From Phycisphaeraceae bacterium (GTDB taxonomy: Bacteria > Planctomycetota > Phycisphaerae > Phycisphaerales > Phycisphaeraceae), in NCBI GenBank assembly GCA_040222855.1, contig JAVKCD010000018.1:1-64000 (forward strand): a DNA stretch of 64,000 bases, in the 5' to 3' direction. The translations under genes and the position numbers were made by a program. The notes beneath the pieces were generated by a model. The model was not told the origin of the DNA and did no database searches. It saw only the letters and a program-made list of their open reading frames with translations. Position 1 is the stretch's first letter. Every line of letters starts with the position of its first letter. This document shows positions 46,399 to 55,712 of the stretch, piece by piece.

Positions 46399-46773
46399 TT
46401 AGACCCGGCGCTTCTTGCAGGGGCGGCAGCCGTTGTGCGGGATCGGGGTGTGATCCTCGACAGCGGAGATGCGGAGCCCTGCGGACTGGAGCGCGGTGAT
46501 GGCGGATTCACGACCGGAGCCAGCCCCGCGCACGCGGACCTCGACCTCGGACATGCCCATCTTGCGGGCAGCCGACGCGGCCTCTTCACCAGCCCGGGTG
46601 GCGGCGAACGGCGTGGACTTACGTGAGCCCTTGAAACCAACGGTCCCAGCCGAGGCCCAGCAGAGGGTCTCGCCGTTGACGTCGGTGATGGTCACCTGCG
46701 TGTTGTTGAACGTGGCCTTGACGTGGACGATGCCCTTGGTCACGCCACGCCGTACTTTTTTGCTCTTTGCCAT
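46399..46773 (-). CDS. rpsK: 30S ribosomal protein S11
   Basis: 124 residues from the ATG at 46773 (AAGGAAG upstream). [31 protein letters not shown] and the end [18 protein letters not shown] are characteristic. S11 shapes the platform of the small subunit. It follows rpsM and precedes rpoA directly with no rpsD between. Confidence 0.98.
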   Translation of the reverse strand: MAKSKKVRRGVTKGIVHVKATFNNTQVTITDVNGETLCWASAGTVGFKGSRKSTPFAATRAGEEAASAARKMGMSEVEVRVRGAGSGRESAITALQSAGLRISAVEDHTPIPHNGCRPCKKRRV

Positions 46774-46876
46774 GGTCTTCCTTGAAGTTTCGTGCGTCGC
46801 CAACTCTCCGGCCGCGCCGGCGGGCGACTGACTTCGGTGGGTGGGTGCCTGCTCCGGAACGATTCCGGGTCAGGGC

Positions 46877-47260
46877 TTACTTCATGCCCTTGACGCCCTT
46901 CTTGCCGGCGACGGTGCGACGGCGGCCCTTGCGGGTCCGGGCGTTGGTCTGTGTCCGCTGCCCACGAACCGGAAGACCCCGGCGATGACGATCGCCGCGG
47001 TACGAGCGGATGTCGCGGAGACGGCCGATGTTCTGGGCCACCTGACGACGCAGAGCACCCTCGACAACGTAGTTCGCCTCGATGATGCCGGCGATCGCGG
47101 CGAGCTGATCCTCATTGAGGGTGTTGGCCTTGACCGTGCCGTCGATGCCAGCTTCCTTGAGGATCAACTCCGTGTGGTGCGGGCCCACGCCGTAGATGTA
47201 CCGCAAGGCATAACGGATCTGCTTGTTGTCGGGAATGTCGGTGCCTGCGAGTCGGGGCAT
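46877..47260 (-). CDS. rpsM: 30S ribosomal protein S13
   Basis: 127 residues. MPRLAGTDIPDNKQIRYALR, YIYGVGPH and the basic tail RGLPVRGQRTQTNARTRKG, then GKKGVKGMK. S13 contacts the head-body bridge B1 and P-site tRNA. Standard length and order after rpmJ. Confidence 0.98.
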   Translation of the reverse strand: MPRLAGTDIPDNKQIRYALRYIYGVGPHHTELILKEAGIDGTVKANTLNEDQLAAIAGIIEANYVVEGALRRQVAQNIGRLRDIRSYRGDRHRRGLPVRGQRTQTNARTRKGRRRTVAGKKGVKGMK

Positions 47261-47290
47261 CGTGGTGCTCCTGGGTGCTGATGCGTGGGC

Positions 47291-47404
47291 TTAGCCCTGA
47301 CGCTGCTTGTGCTTGGGGTTGATGCAGATCACGCGCACGACGCCCTTGCGTCGGATGATCTTGCAGTTCTCACAGATGCGGCGGATGCTGGAACGGACCT
47401 TCAT
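47291..47404 (-). CDS. rpmJ: 50S ribosomal protein L36
   Basis: 37 residues, below the size of most automatic calls. It reads [17 protein letters not shown] and ends with [13 protein letters not shown]. The zinc ligands C-x2-C, C and H are all present, so this is the zinc-binding (C+) form. It lies between infA and rpsM, its usual place. Confidence 0.97.
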   Translation of the reverse strand: MKVRSSIRRICENCKIIRRKGVVRVICINPKHKQRQG

Positions 47405-47421
47405 CTCGAAATCCTTAGCTC

Positions 47422-47637
47422 TCAGTGTCGGTAAGTAATCCGACCCTTAGTCAGGTCGTAGGGACTGATGTCAACCGTCACCCGGTCGCCGGGGAGAATG
47501 CGGATGTAAAACTTGCGCATCTTGCCGGAGATGTGGGCGATAATCTCGTGATTGTTCTCCAGCTTCACGCGGAACATGGCGTTCGGCATGGCGTCGAGCA
47601 CCTCGCCGTCGAGCTGGATGGTTTCTTCCTTCGGCAC
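47422..47637 (-). CDS. infA: Translation initiation factor IF-1
   Basis: 71 residues. The whole protein is the S1/OB domain: [40 protein letters not shown] and [22 protein letters not shown]-1 occupies the A site during initiation. Standard position after map and before rpmJ. Confidence 0.98.
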   Translation of the reverse strand: MPKEETIQLDGEVLDAMPNAMFRVKLENNHEIIAHISGKMRKFYIRILPGDRVTVDISPYDLTKGRITYRH

Positions 47638-47765
47638 TCAATCGCCTAAAACACTGGGTAACAACTGGTTCCAAGGCCGGCACCGGCCCTGAAGGGACGA
47701 TTCCCCTGAGGGAAGTCGAGCCGCGTAGTGTAGCAAAGAGATCCAAGTCAAGCGAATTCACCCGG

Positions 47766-48539
47766 TCATCGACCGTCGGTGAGGACATCCGCGCCATTCT
47801 CGGTCACGGCGACGGTGTGCTCGTAGTGAGCGGCCGGCTTGCGGTCCGCCGTCACCACGGTCCAACCATCGGACAGGGTCACCACGTCGGCGGTACCGAG
47901 ATTGCACATCGGCTCAATCGCCAGCACCATCCCCGGCTTCAACAGAAAGTCATTTTGCAGCAGATGGTTATTGACGAAGTTGGGCACTTTCGGGTCTTCG
48001 TGCAGCTTACGACCGATGCCGTGGCCGACGAAATCCTGGACCACGCCGTAGCCCCGCGACTCGGCGTATCCCTGCATCAGCTTGGCGACCTGCGACCAGG
48101 AACGCCCCGGGCGGGCGTTCTCGATGGCGATCTGGAGGACGTGCTGAGTCGCCGTACAAAGGTCACGGACCTCGGGGGCGACATTCCCGACGAGAATAGT
48201 CGTGGCCGAGTCCCCGCACCAGCCATCGAGATTGACCCCGCAGTCGACGCCGACGATATCGCCATCCTGAATGACCCGCTCGTCAGAAGCGATCCCGTGG
48301 ACGACTTCTTCGTTGACCGAGATGCACAGCGTCGCCGGGAAAGGTGTTGGTCCGGGGTAGCCGCGAAAAAGACCTTTTGCTCCAGCGTCATCGATGACCT
48401 TCTGCGCCGCATCGTCGATCTGCTGGGTTGTGGCACCGGGCTGACATATCTCGACACACCGATCCAGCACACGCCGGACAACGCGACCTGCATCGCGCAT
48501 CTTCTTGATCTGGTCTGGCGTCTTAAGCGTGATCGGCAT
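47766..48539 (-). CDS. map: Methionine aminopeptidase, type I
   Basis: 257 residues. The metal ligands are in VDCGVNLDGWCGDSA, GHGIGRKLHEDP, and the downstream EPMCN and VVTADRK-AAHYEHTVAVTE regions. Removes the initiator Met from nascent proteins. It is next to secY but adk, usually between them, is missing. Confidence 0.96.
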   Translation of the reverse strand: MPITLKTPDQIKKMRDAGRVVRRVLDRCVEICQPGATTQQIDDAAQKVIDDAGAKGLFRGYPGPTPFPATLCISVNEEVVHGIASDERVIQDGDIVGVDCGVNLDGWCGDSATTILVGNVAPEVRDLCTATQHVLQIAIENARPGRSWSQVAKLMQGYAESRGYGVVQDFVGHGIGRKLHEDPKVPNFVNNHLLQNDFLLKPGMVLAIEPMCNLGTADVVTLSDGWTVVTADRKPAAHYEHTVAVTENGADVLTDGR

Positions 48540-48651
48540 GGTCGCGCGGCCTTAGCGTCGGGCTTGCCTCTTGAGGTGAACGGAAAACTCGCCCGTGATT
48601 ACTGGCAGTTCTGGCGGAATGTTAGCGGTCGTGCGCTCAGAGCGGGTGCGT

Positions 48652-50121
48652 TCAGCTCGCCGTGCCGCGGGTGCCGCGGATCTTCGGGCTGCGGCGTCCT
48701 CCGGAGCGAGGCGATCCCGACCCGCCGGAGGTGGACTGACTGAGGAAGCCCTCGTAGTTGCGCATCAGCAGGGTCGCCTCGATCCGCTGAACAAAGTCGA
48801 GCATCACCGAGACGACGATCAGCAGGCCTGTCCCGCCGAGGTACTGCGTCACGATAAATGGAATCTCGAAGACCCCCGCCACCACGGTCGGGATGACCGC
48901 AATCACGGCGAGGAAGCCCGCTCCGACGTAGGTGATCCGCTCCATCACGGTTTCGAGGTACTCAGCGGTTCGCGGGCCGGGGCGGAGGCCGGGGATGAAG
49001 CTGCCCGAGTCGCGCAGCTGCGTCGCCATCTCCTTGGGCTGGAACTGCACCGTCGTCCAGAAGTAGGCGAAGAAGAAGATCAGCCCGATGAACGAGAGGG
49101 TATAGAGGTAGCCCGTGTGCGCAATAAAGTCGGCGGAGAAGTGGTACCAGATCTGATTGACCGTGTTGGCAAACCAACCCCACGACGACAGGGACTCGCC
49201 TTCTGCGGGCACGACCCGTTCAGGTATCAAGAGGTTCTCGATCGGTGGCAGCAAGATGGTGGGGAAGATCATCAGCGAGCTGGCGAAGATGATCGGCATC
49301 ACTCCGCCGTGGTTCACACGCAGCGGGAGGTAGCTGCGCTGCCCGCCATAGACCTTCCGGCCACGCGTATGCTTAGCCTGCTGGACCGGGATCCGCCGCT
49401 GAGCCTGCGTGATAACGATCGCACCAGCGACGACGACGATGAACGAAACGAGCAGGAAGACAATCGTGTCGAAGCCGTAGCCGTCGCCGGTCGTCGAGAA
49501 GTTGTTGGCGATCAGGCCGACGGCACCCGGAATACCCGCGATGATGCCAGCGGTGATGATCAGCGAGATGCCGTTTCCGATGCCGTACTTGTCAATCTGC
49601 TCGCCAAGCCACATCAGGAAGATCGTGCCCGCAGTCAGGCCGACGACGCCGCAGCCCCAGAACAGGAAGGTGCCCGAGTATTCAGCGTAGACCAGGCCAT
49701 TGCCCTGGATGAAACGCATCCAGAACACCGCCTGCACCAGACAGAGGCCGACGGCGGCGTAGCGGGTGTATTCCTGGATCTTCTGCCGACCGGTCGGGCC
49801 CTGCTTCTGGAGTTCCTTGAAGGACTCGACGGAAGCCGTCAGTAACTGAAAGATAATCGCCGCCGAGATGTACGGCATAATCCCTAGGCCGAAGATGGTC
49901 GATTGCCCGAGGGCTCCGCCGGTGAAGATGCCGACGAACGAGATCAGATTACCGACCGCTCCACCCTGGGAGTTCTCGGCCCAGGTCTTGAGCGCGTCCT
50001 GATTGACACCGGGCAGGGGAATGAAGAAGCCGATGCGGTAGATCGCGAGCATCCCGAGGGTGAACGCGATCTTCCAGCGGAGTTCGGGGATCTTCCAGAT
50101 GTTGGCGAGGGTGCGGAGCAT
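48652..50121 (-). CDS. secY: Preprotein translocase subunit SecY
   Basis: 489 residues with ten membrane helices. It starts MLRTLANIWKIPELRWKIAF and carries RIGFFIPLPGVN and the cytosolic loop QAQRRIPVQQAKHTRGRKVYGG. The long loop with TLLPPIENLLIPERVVPAEG is larger than in E. coli SecY (443 residues), as is common in planctomycetes. The C-terminus is Ser/Gly/Arg-rich. AAGGAAGG lies 12 nt before the ATG. Confidence 0.97.
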   Translation of the reverse strand: MLRTLANIWKIPELRWKIAFTLGMLAIYRIGFFIPLPGVNQDALKTWAENSQGGAVGNLISFVGIFTGGALGQSTIFGLGIMPYISAAIIFQLLTASVESFKELQKQGPTGRQKIQEYTRYAAVGLCLVQAVFWMRFIQGNGLVYAEYSGTFLFWGCGVVGLTAGTIFLMWLGEQIDKYGIGNGISLIITAGIIAGIPGAVGLIANNFSTTGDGYGFDTIVFLLVSFIVVVAGAIVITQAQRRIPVQQAKHTRGRKVYGGQRSYLPLRVNHGGVMPIIFASSLMIFPTILLPPIENLLIPERVVPAEGESLSSWGWFANTVNQIWYHFSADFIAHTGYLYTLSFIGLIFFFAYFWTTVQFQPKEMATQLRDSGSFIPGLRPGPRTAEYLETVMERITYVGAGFLAVIAVIPTVVAGVFEIPFIVTQYLGGTGLLIVVSVMLDFVQRIEATLLMRNYEGFLSQSTSGGSGSPRSGGRRSPKIRGTRGTAS

Positions 50122-50168
50122 CCGGTGGTGGCCGACCTTCCTTGATCAGGGCTGGCGGAGCCGCTGGT

Positions 50169-50651
50169 TTATTCGCCGTCTGCGGGTGATGGGGCGGGAC
50201 GCCCCGTATCGACGGTGACCGATCCGCCGGCCTTCGTGATCTTGTCCGTGGCGGCCTGGGTGAACTTGGCCGCCGTGATGTTGAGCTTCTTGGTGATCTC
50301 ACCGTCAGCGAGAATCTTAACCGGCAGCTTGGTGTTGCGGATCAGGCCGACCTTGACCAGCGTCTCGGGGCTGACCGATTCGCCGTCCTCAAAGCGCGCG
50401 TCGATGGAACGCAGGTTCACGGTCGCGAAGTGCTTACGAAACGCCGCGTTGGTGAAGCCTCGCTTGGCCATCCGGCGGAAGAACGGCATCTGACCACCCT
50501 CGCGGTGAGCGGGTGACGAGAATCCCGAGCGGCTGCCCGCGCCGTTGTGGCCTCGGCCAGAGGTCTTGCCGTGACCGGAACCGACGCCGCGACCAATGCG
50601 CTTGCGTGACTTGTGGGCTCCGACGATCTCGGTGATGTCATGAATCATCAT
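50169..50651 (-). CDS. rplO: 50S ribosomal protein L15
   Basis: 160 residues. KRIGRGVGSGHGKTSGRGHN, then GFSSPAHREGGQMPFFRRM and VKVGLIRNTKLPVKILADGE. Late-assembly protein of the large subunit. rpmD (L30), which usually separates rpsE and rplO, is not present in the 64-nt gap upstream. Confidence 0.97.
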   Translation of the reverse strand: MMIHDITEIVGAHKSRKRIGRGVGSGHGKTSGRGHNGAGSRSGFSSPAHREGGQMPFFRRMAKRGFTNAAFRKHFATVNLRSIDARFEDGESVSPETLVKVGLIRNTKLPVKILADGEITKKLNITAAKFTQAATDKITKAGGSVTVDTGRPAPSPADGE

Positions 50652-50715
50652 GGCGGGGGTCCGTTTCTTCCGGCCTCAGCCGGCGATCAATCGCGTGGTG
50701 GACGGCGGGTGCCGG

Positions 50716-51459
50716 TTACTCGCTCTTGGTTTCCTCAGAGCTGTCGTTATCCGCGGGTGCTTCGGGCTCTGCCTGCTCGGCAGCGGGCGCCTCGGCTTTG
50801 GGTTCCTCGACCTTGGGTTCCTCAGCAGGTGCTTCGGCAGCAGCCTTGGGCTGAGCGGGTTCCGGAGCAGCGGGCGTGTGGACAATATTAGCCGCGGCCG
50901 CCTGGGCCTTGGCCTCGGCACGCTGCATGGCGAGCTTGCCGGACTCGATCATCTCATCGACGGTCGACATCTCGATGGTCACGCCGCGCACGCCAGCGAT
51001 CTCGGCACGGGTCCGAAGACCACGCAGGCCCTCGATGACCGCTTTGGCCAGGTTCTTCTTGTTGGTTGATCCGTAAGACTTGGTCAGGCAGTCCTGCACG
51101 CCAGCCATCTCGAGCACGGCACGAACGGTTCCGCCGGCAATAACGCCGGTACCCGGAGCCGCAGGGATCAGTCGGACCTTCGAGGACAGGTAGCGCCCGG
51201 TGGTCGGGTGCGGGAGCGTTCCACCCTTGACCTGAACTTTGAAGAGCTGCTTGCGAGCGTCCTTCTGGGCTTTCTCAATAGCCGCGGGGACACCCGGGGC
51301 CTTGCCGTAGCCGATACCGACGGAACCCTTGCGGTCCCCGACGACAACCAGCGCAGCGAAGCTGAATCGCCGGCCGCCCTTCACGACGGTCGCGGTTCGG
51401 AAGATGCCGACCGTGGTCGACTCGAGTGTCTGTCCTGCTTGTTCGATGACTTCAGCCAT
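50716..51459 (-). CDS. rpsE: 30S ribosomal protein S5 with long acidic tail
   Basis: 247 residues, against about 165 usual. The core has [38 protein letters not shown] and [19 protein letters not shown]. The last about 60 residues are Ala/Glu/Pro-rich with [13 protein letters not shown] and end in EETKSE. The same [10 protein letters not shown] block occurs in the tail of L17. S5 guards decoding fidelity near the mRNA entry; the tail would extend outside the ribosome. Confidence 0.97.
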   Translation of the reverse strand: MAEVIEQAGQTLESTTVGIFRTATVVKGGRRFSFAALVVVGDRKGSVGIGYGKAPGVPAAIEKAQKDARKQLFKVQVKGGTLPHPTTGRYLSSKVRLIPAAPGTGVIAGGTVRAVLEMAGVQDCLTKSYGSTNKKNLAKAVIEGLRGLRTRAEIAGVRGVTIEMSTVDEMIESGKLAMQRAEAKAQAAAANIVHTPAAPEPAQPKAAAEAPAEEPKVEEPKAEAPAAEQAEPEAPADNDSSEETKSE

Positions 51460-51495
51460 GGCGGGTCGTTTCCTGCCGGGGGGTGGCGGCGATGA

Positions 51496-51855
51496 TTAGA
51501 ACTTAAGGCCCGCTTCGCGGGCGCTGTCGGCCAGGGCCTTCACACGCCCGTGGTACCTGTATCCGTTACGGTCAAACTGAATAGCGTTGATGCCAGCAGA
51601 CTTCGCCTTCTCGGCGATGGCCTTGCCGACGGCCTTGGCACCCTCGACGTTCCCGCCAGCGGTCTTCTCGACCACCGAGCTGGCCGACGCCAGAGTCTTG
51701 CCGGCCATGTCGTCGATGAGCTGAGCATAGATATGCTTCGAGCTGCGGAAGATCGACAATCGGGGCGTCTCGATCGTGCCGAGCACACGCTTGCGCACTC
51801 CCGCCTTCCGGCGTGTGCGACGCTGATTTTTTACATTGATCTGACTGGGATTCAT
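51496..51855 (-). CDS. rplR: 50S ribosomal protein L18
   Basis: 119 residues. [38 protein letters not shown] and [21 protein letters not shown]. Binds 5S rRNA in the central protuberance. Standard order between rplF and rpsE. Confidence 0.97.
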   Translation of the reverse strand: MNPSQINVKNQRRTRRKAGVRKRVLGTIETPRLSIFRSSKHIYAQLIDDMAGKTLASASSVVEKTAGGNVEGAKAVGKAIAEKAKSAGINAIQFDRNGYRYHGRVKALADSAREAGLKF

Positions 51856-51878
51856 CGGGTGAGCTCCTGGCGATGGCC

Positions 51879-52421
51879 TTAGTTGCCGAACGCCTTGCCG
51901 GCCTTACGGATGATCTGCTCGCCGGCGTAACGGACGCCCTTGCCGTTGTACGGCTCGGGCTTGCGGTGCGAGCGGATCGCTGCTGCGGTCTGCCCGACAA
52001 GCATCTTGTCGGGGCCGGTGATGGTGAGTTTCTGGGCCTCGACGGCGACATCCACGCCATCCGGGATCTTGACGACGCGCGTGTCCGCGTAGCCCAGCTT
52101 GAGATTGACCTGACGGCCCTGGACCTGCGCGTTCCAGCCGACGCCGACGATCTCGAGCTGCTTGGTGTAACCCTTAGTCACACCCTCGATCATGTTGGCG
52201 ATCAAGGCTCGGGTCAGACCGTGCATCGCCTTAGCGAGTCGCGTGTCATCACGACGCTCGACGATCACGTTCTTGGCGTCATCGTCAATGCGAACGCTCA
52301 CCTCCGGGCGGTGATCGTAGCTGAGCTTCTTGCCCGAGGCCTCGACCGTCACGGTGTTACCGCTGATCGACACCTTGGCGCCGCCTTCGATGGGAACTGG
52401 TTTTTTACCGATGCGTGACAT
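51879..52421 (-). CDS. rplF: 50S ribosomal protein L6
   Basis: 180 residues. [20 protein letters not shown], then [20 protein letters not shown] and the C-terminal signature [19 protein letters not shown]. Lies near the sarcin-ricin loop. Standard length. Confidence 0.97.
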   Translation of the reverse strand: MSRIGKKPVPIEGGAKVSISGNTVTVEASGKKLSYDHRPEVSVRIDDDAKNVIVERRDDTRLAKAMHGLTRALIANMIEGVTKGYTKQLEIVGVGWNAQVQGRQVNLKLGYADTRVVKIPDGVDVAVEAQKLTITGPDKMLVGQTAAAIRSHRKPEPYNGKGVRYAGEQIIRKAGKAFGN

Positions 52422-52445
52422 CTCGTAATCTCGCGTTGGGTCGGC

Positions 52446-52844
52446 TTACTCGACGGTGCAGATCAGTTCGCCGCCGACGTTCTCGGTTCGGGCCTCGCGG
52501 TCCGAGAGAACGCCCTTCGGCGTGGTGAGGATGGCGATACCCAGACCCGCGAGCGGACGGGGGAGGTCGTCTACCTTGCTATAGACGCGGCATCCGGGTT
52601 TCGACTCCCGCTTGAGCAGATTGATCAACTGCTCGCCACGGGGGCCGTACTTAAGCTCGATGCGGAGGATGCCCTGACGGCCGTCCTCGATGACATCGAA
52701 ACGGTTGATGTAGCCCTCGTCACGGAGCACGCGGGCGATGCCGCGGCAGACGTTGGAGTTGCGGCAGTCAACGCGCGGGTGTTTGGCCCGGGCCGCGTTT
52801 CGGACTCGCGTGAGCATGTCGGCGATGGTGTCGCTTAGAGACAT
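52446..52844 (-). CDS. rpsH: 30S ribosomal protein S8
   Basis: 132 residues. MSLSDTIADMLTRVRNAARA at the start and PRPLAGLGIAILTTPKGVLS near the end. Primary binder of the 16S central domain and translational regulator of the spc operon in E. coli; whether the same control acts here is unknown. Confidence 0.97.
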   Translation of the reverse strand: MSLSDTIADMLTRVRNAARAKHPRVDCRNSNVCRGIARVLRDEGYINRFDVIEDGRQGILRIELKYGPRGEQLINLLKRESKPGCRVYSKVDDLPRPLAGLGIAILTTPKGVLSDREARTENVGGELICTVE

Positions 52845-52901
52845 CTGAGTTCTCCGGGGCCGCGCTTCGCTGGGTGATGCGGCCCTGATGGTTCCTTGTG
52901 C

Positions 52902-53171
52902 TTACCAGGAGGCCTTACGCATGCCGGGGATCTTGCCCTCAAGGGCCAGTTCCCGAAGGACGATGCGCGAGATACGGAACTTGCGGTATACACCCCGGGA
53001 TCGACCGGTGAGAGCACACAAGTTGCGCACCCGGGTGGGGCTCGCGTTGCGTGGGAGCTGCTGCAGGCCGATGTAATCCTTGTCGGCCTTTAGCTGACGC
53101 CTGCGCTCCGCGTACTTGGCCACCGTGGCCTTGACCTTGTTGTTCCGAACGACGGTTGATTTTGACGACAT
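52902..53171 (-). CDS. rpsN: 30S ribosomal protein S14 (zinc-free form)
   Basis: 89 residues, the long C- type without the zinc C-x2-C pairs. [20 protein letters not shown], then [20 protein letters not shown] and a C-terminal RKASW. Located in the head of the small subunit. Standard position between rplE and rpsH. Confidence 0.97.
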   Translation of the reverse strand: MSSKSTVVRNNKVKATVAKYAERRRQLKADKDYIGLQQLPRNASPTRVRNLCALTGRSRGVYRKFRISRIVLRELALEGKIPGMRKASW

Positions 53172-53188
53172 ATCAGCTTCCTGCTCGG

Positions 53189-53821
53189 TTATTTATTCTC
53201 GGGCTTGATGAACGGCCAACCGAGTTCTTCGAGCAGGAAGCGCGACTTGGTGTCGTCAGACTGCTCAAAGACCATCGTGATGTGCATGCCGTGGGTGAAC
53301 TGGGCAGAAGTCATGTCCACCTCAGGGAAAATCGCCTGCTCGGTGATGCCGAACGAGTAGTTGCCGCGACCATCAAACGACTTGGCCTTGAGGCCACGGA
53401 AGTCCTTGATACGAGGGATCGACAGCGTGATCAAACGATCGAGGAACTCCCACATCCGGTCGCCACGCAATGTCACCATTGCACCGACCTCGTAACCCGC
53501 TCGCAGCTTGAAGTTCGAGACCGACTTCTTGGCCTTACGCATCACTGGCTTCTGACCTGCGACCGTCTCCAGCGTCAGGAGCACCTGCTCTTTAGCCTTC
53601 GGGTTGATCTTAGTGCCCTCAAGCTGCTTGCCCAGACCCACATTAAGGATGATCTTCTGGAGCTTGGGGGTCGCCATGACGTTCTTAATGCCAAACTGCT
53701 CACGCAGCTTCGGGGCGATCTCATCGCCAAAGCGCTGCTTGAGCCGCGGTGCGAGGCCGGCTGGTGCCGAGGCCTTCATCGCCGCCGGGTCGAGGGTTTC
53801 TTTGATCTTGTTCTTCGCCAT
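53189..53821 (-). CDS. rplE: 50S ribosomal protein L5
   Basis: 210 residues from the ATG at 53821 (AGGAACTCGCC upstream); the open frame runs further 5' but overlaps rplX. The N-terminal about 30 residues are an extension rich in Lys/Ala. The core has [39 protein letters not shown] and [20 protein letters not shown]. Binds 5S rRNA and contacts the P-site tRNA. Confidence 0.96.
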   Translation of the reverse strand: MAKNKIKETLDPAAMKASAPAGLAPRLKQRFGDEIAPKLREQFGIKNVMATPKLQKIILNVGLGKQLEGTKINPKAKEQVLLTLETVAGQKPVMRKAKKSVSNFKLRAGYEVGAMVTLRGDRMWEFLDRLITLSIPRIKDFRGLKAKSFDGRGNYSFGITEQAIFPEVDMTSAQFTHGMHITMVFEQSDDTKSRFLLEELGWPFIKPENK

Positions 53822-53846
53822 GGCGAGTTCCTGTTCGTGCTTTCGC

Positions 53847-54236
53847 TTACTTGGCCTTGGCCTTGCGGAGTTCCGGACCAATCTGCTCGCCATTGCGTGC
53901 AGCAACGCGGACCTTCGAGCCGTCATCACGGGTCTCGAAACGTACCCGCGTCGGCTTGCCATCAGCAATCGGCGAGACGTTGGAGATGTGAATCGGCATC
54001 TCACGGCTGACCACCCCGCCACGCGGGTTCGCCTGCGTCGGCTTGAGGTGCTTCTTGCGGACGTTCACGCCCTCGACCAACACCTGGTCCGTCTCGGTGA
54101 GCACACGCAGGATCTTCTTAGGACGAAGGTCCCGGGTCTTGTTCACCACGCGACCCTCAGCATCGTGTTGGCGAATCCACGCGCCGTTGCCGGCGGTGAC
54201 AATCACCATGTCGCCTGATCGGATGTGCCTGGCCAT
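53847..54236 (-). CDS. rplX: 50S ribosomal protein L24
   Basis: 129 residues from the ATG at 54236. MARHIRSGDMVIVTAGNGAW is the KOW motif; VEGVNVRKKHLKPTQANPRG and the ISNVSPI region follow. Initiates large-subunit assembly and sits by the exit tunnel. The C-terminus is longer and more charged than in E. coli L24. Confidence 0.96.
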   Translation of the reverse strand: MARHIRSGDMVIVTAGNGAWIRQHDAEGRVVNKTRDLRPKKILRVLTETDQVLVEGVNVRKKHLKPTQANPRGGVVSREMPIHISNVSPIADGKPTRVRFETRDDGSKVRVAARNGEQIGPELRKAKAK

Positions 54237-54296
54237 GCTTAAGTCCTCGTATCGCCGCCCCAACGGGCGTCCTTGTTCCTGGTATCCCGAATCGTC

Positions 54297-54683
54297 TTAC
54301 ACAACCTCGGAGGCGAGGGAGACGATCTTCATGTACTGCTGCTCGCGAAGCTCTCGGGCCACCGCACCAAAGATGCGTGTCCCACGAGGCTCGCCCTTCT
54401 CGTCAATCAGAACGATCGCGTTCTTGTCAAACCGCACGTAGCTGCCATCAATCCGGCGGACCGGGTAGTTCGTCCGGACCACCACGCCCCTGACGATCGT
54501 GCCCTGCTTCATGTCGCTGCCGGGCAGCGACTTCTTCACCGAGCAAACCACCTTGTCGCCCAGCGACGCGGTCTTGAGGGTCTTGCGACCACGGCCGGTG
54601 GACCCGCCGAGCACGCGGATCACATAAGCGATCTTCGCTCCGGTGTTGTCTGCCACGTCGACACGTGATTCGGCCTGGATCAT
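54297..54683 (-). CDS. rplN: 50S ribosomal protein L14
   Basis: 128 residues. [40 protein letters not shown] and [20 protein letters not shown]. Faces the subunit interface. Standard length and order. Confidence 0.98.
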   Translation of the reverse strand: MIQAESRVDVADNTGAKIAYVIRVLGGSTGRGRKTLKTASLGDKVVCSVKKSLPGSDMKQGTIVRGVVVRTNYPVRRIDGSYVRFDKNAIVLIDEKGEPRGTRIFGAVARELREQQYMKIVSLASEVV

Positions 54684-54736
54684 GATCGTTGCTCCCGAGC
54701 CTCACGATGGAGGCTCCTGATGGCGTTCTGCTTGGG

Positions 54737-55021
54737 TTACTCGGTTACAGCAGCGGACTGCAGGATCTTGTGCAGACGCCAGCTCTTGGTCTTGGAATAC
54801 GGCCGACACGGCGCGATCTCGACGCGGTCGCCCACTTTCGAGGTGTTGCCCTCATCGTGGACATGGAAGCGGAGCTGCCGGTGGATGTACTTGCCGTACT
54901 TGGGGTGACGGACCTGGAAGTCGACCTCGACGGTCCGGGTCTTGTTCCGCTTGTCGCCAGTCACCACACCGATCTTTGTGCCGGCGAGCTGACGTTGGGG
55001 TTGTTCTGTCGTCGTGGTCAC
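54737..55021 (-). CDS. rpsQ: 30S ribosomal protein S17
   Basis: 94 residues. GVVTGDKRNKTRTVEVDFQV, HPKYGKYIHRQLRFHVHDEG, VGDRVEIAPCRPYSKTKSWR. Primary binder of the 16S 5' domain. It overlaps nothing and follows rpmC by 10 nt. Confidence 0.97.
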   Translation of the reverse strand: MTTTTEQPQRQLAGTKIGVVTGDKRNKTRTVEVDFQVRHPKYGKYIHRQLRFHVHDEGNTSKVGDRVEIAPCRPYSKTKSWRLHKILQSAAVTE

Positions 55022-55031
55022 GTTCGTGTCC

Positions 55032-55238
55032 TCAGGCTTGTGCGGTCTGTGCGTTGGCGCGGGTGGTCTGCTCGGTCATCAGTCGGGCGATGTCCTTCTT
55101 GAGAACCGAGAACTGTCTGGGGTTCTCCAGCTTCTCGGTCACTGCCTTCGTCCGGAGATCAAAGACCTCGCGGCGGAGACGCTGGATCTCGTGGACGATC
55201 TCGGCGTCATTAAGTTCGCGGATTTCACTGGGCTTCAT
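55032..55238 (-). CDS. rpmC: 50S ribosomal protein L29
   Basis: 68 residues from the ATG at 55238, which has AGGA 9 nt upstream; an ATG two codons earlier is too close to it. MKPSEIRELNDAEIVHEIQR and LENPRQFSVLKKDIARLMTE. Lies beside the tunnel exit and helps bind trigger factor and SRP. Confidence 0.95.
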   Translation of the reverse strand: MKPSEIRELNDAEIVHEIQRLRREVFDLRTKAVTEKLENPRQFSVLKKDIARLMTEQTTRANAQTAQA

Positions 55239-55257
55239 GGTCATGTGTCCTGTGCTC

Positions 55258-55677
55258 TTAGACCGCGGGGCGGCGCTCAACAAAGCGGCAGCGGAACGGC
55301 ATCTTGTGGGCCACACGGGTAAACGCCGCGCGGGCCAGGTCCTTGGGAACACCGGTGATCTCGTAAAGGATCGTCCCGGGCTTCACGCACGCGGCCCAGT
55401 ATTCTGGCTCCGCTTTGCCCTTACCCATGCGTGTCTCGAGAGGCTTCTTCGAGATGGGCTTGTCGGGAAAGACCCGCACAAACAGCTTGCCCTCGCGGGA
55501 GACGTACTGCCTGGCGGCAATACGACCGGCCTCGATCTGCCGTGCCGTGAGCCAGCCACCTTCGGTGACCTGCAGGCCGAACTCGCCGAAGGCAACGTGG
55601 TTGCCCCGTGAGGCGACACCGCGCAGCTTGCCTCGCTGCTGCTTGCGGAACTTGACTCGTTTTGGCATCAGGGGCAT
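55258..55677 (-). CDS. rplP: 50S ribosomal protein L16
   Basis: 139 residues. MPLMPKRVKFRKQQRGKLRG, FGEFGLQVTEGGWLTARQIE, and VKPGTILYEITGVPKDLARA. Contacts the A-site tRNA elbow. GAGGGAT precedes the first ATG. Confidence 0.98.
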   Translation of the reverse strand: MPLMPKRVKFRKQQRGKLRGVASRGNHVAFGEFGLQVTEGGWLTARQIEAGRIAARQYVSREGKLFVRVFPDKPISKKPLETRMGKGKAEPEYWAACVKPGTILYEITGVPKDLARAAFTRVAHKMPFRCRFVERRPAV

Positions 55678-55712
55678 GGGTTATCCCTCTGGGTCCTTGG
55701 TGTTCTAACGGT

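Noticed and set aside
48540-48651. Hidden adk or small gene between map and secY
   Set aside because: The 112 nt are too short for adk and contain no open frame with a start and ribosome site.
50652-50715. rpmD (L30) between rpsE and rplO
   Set aside because: The gap is 64 nt; L30 needs about 180 nt.
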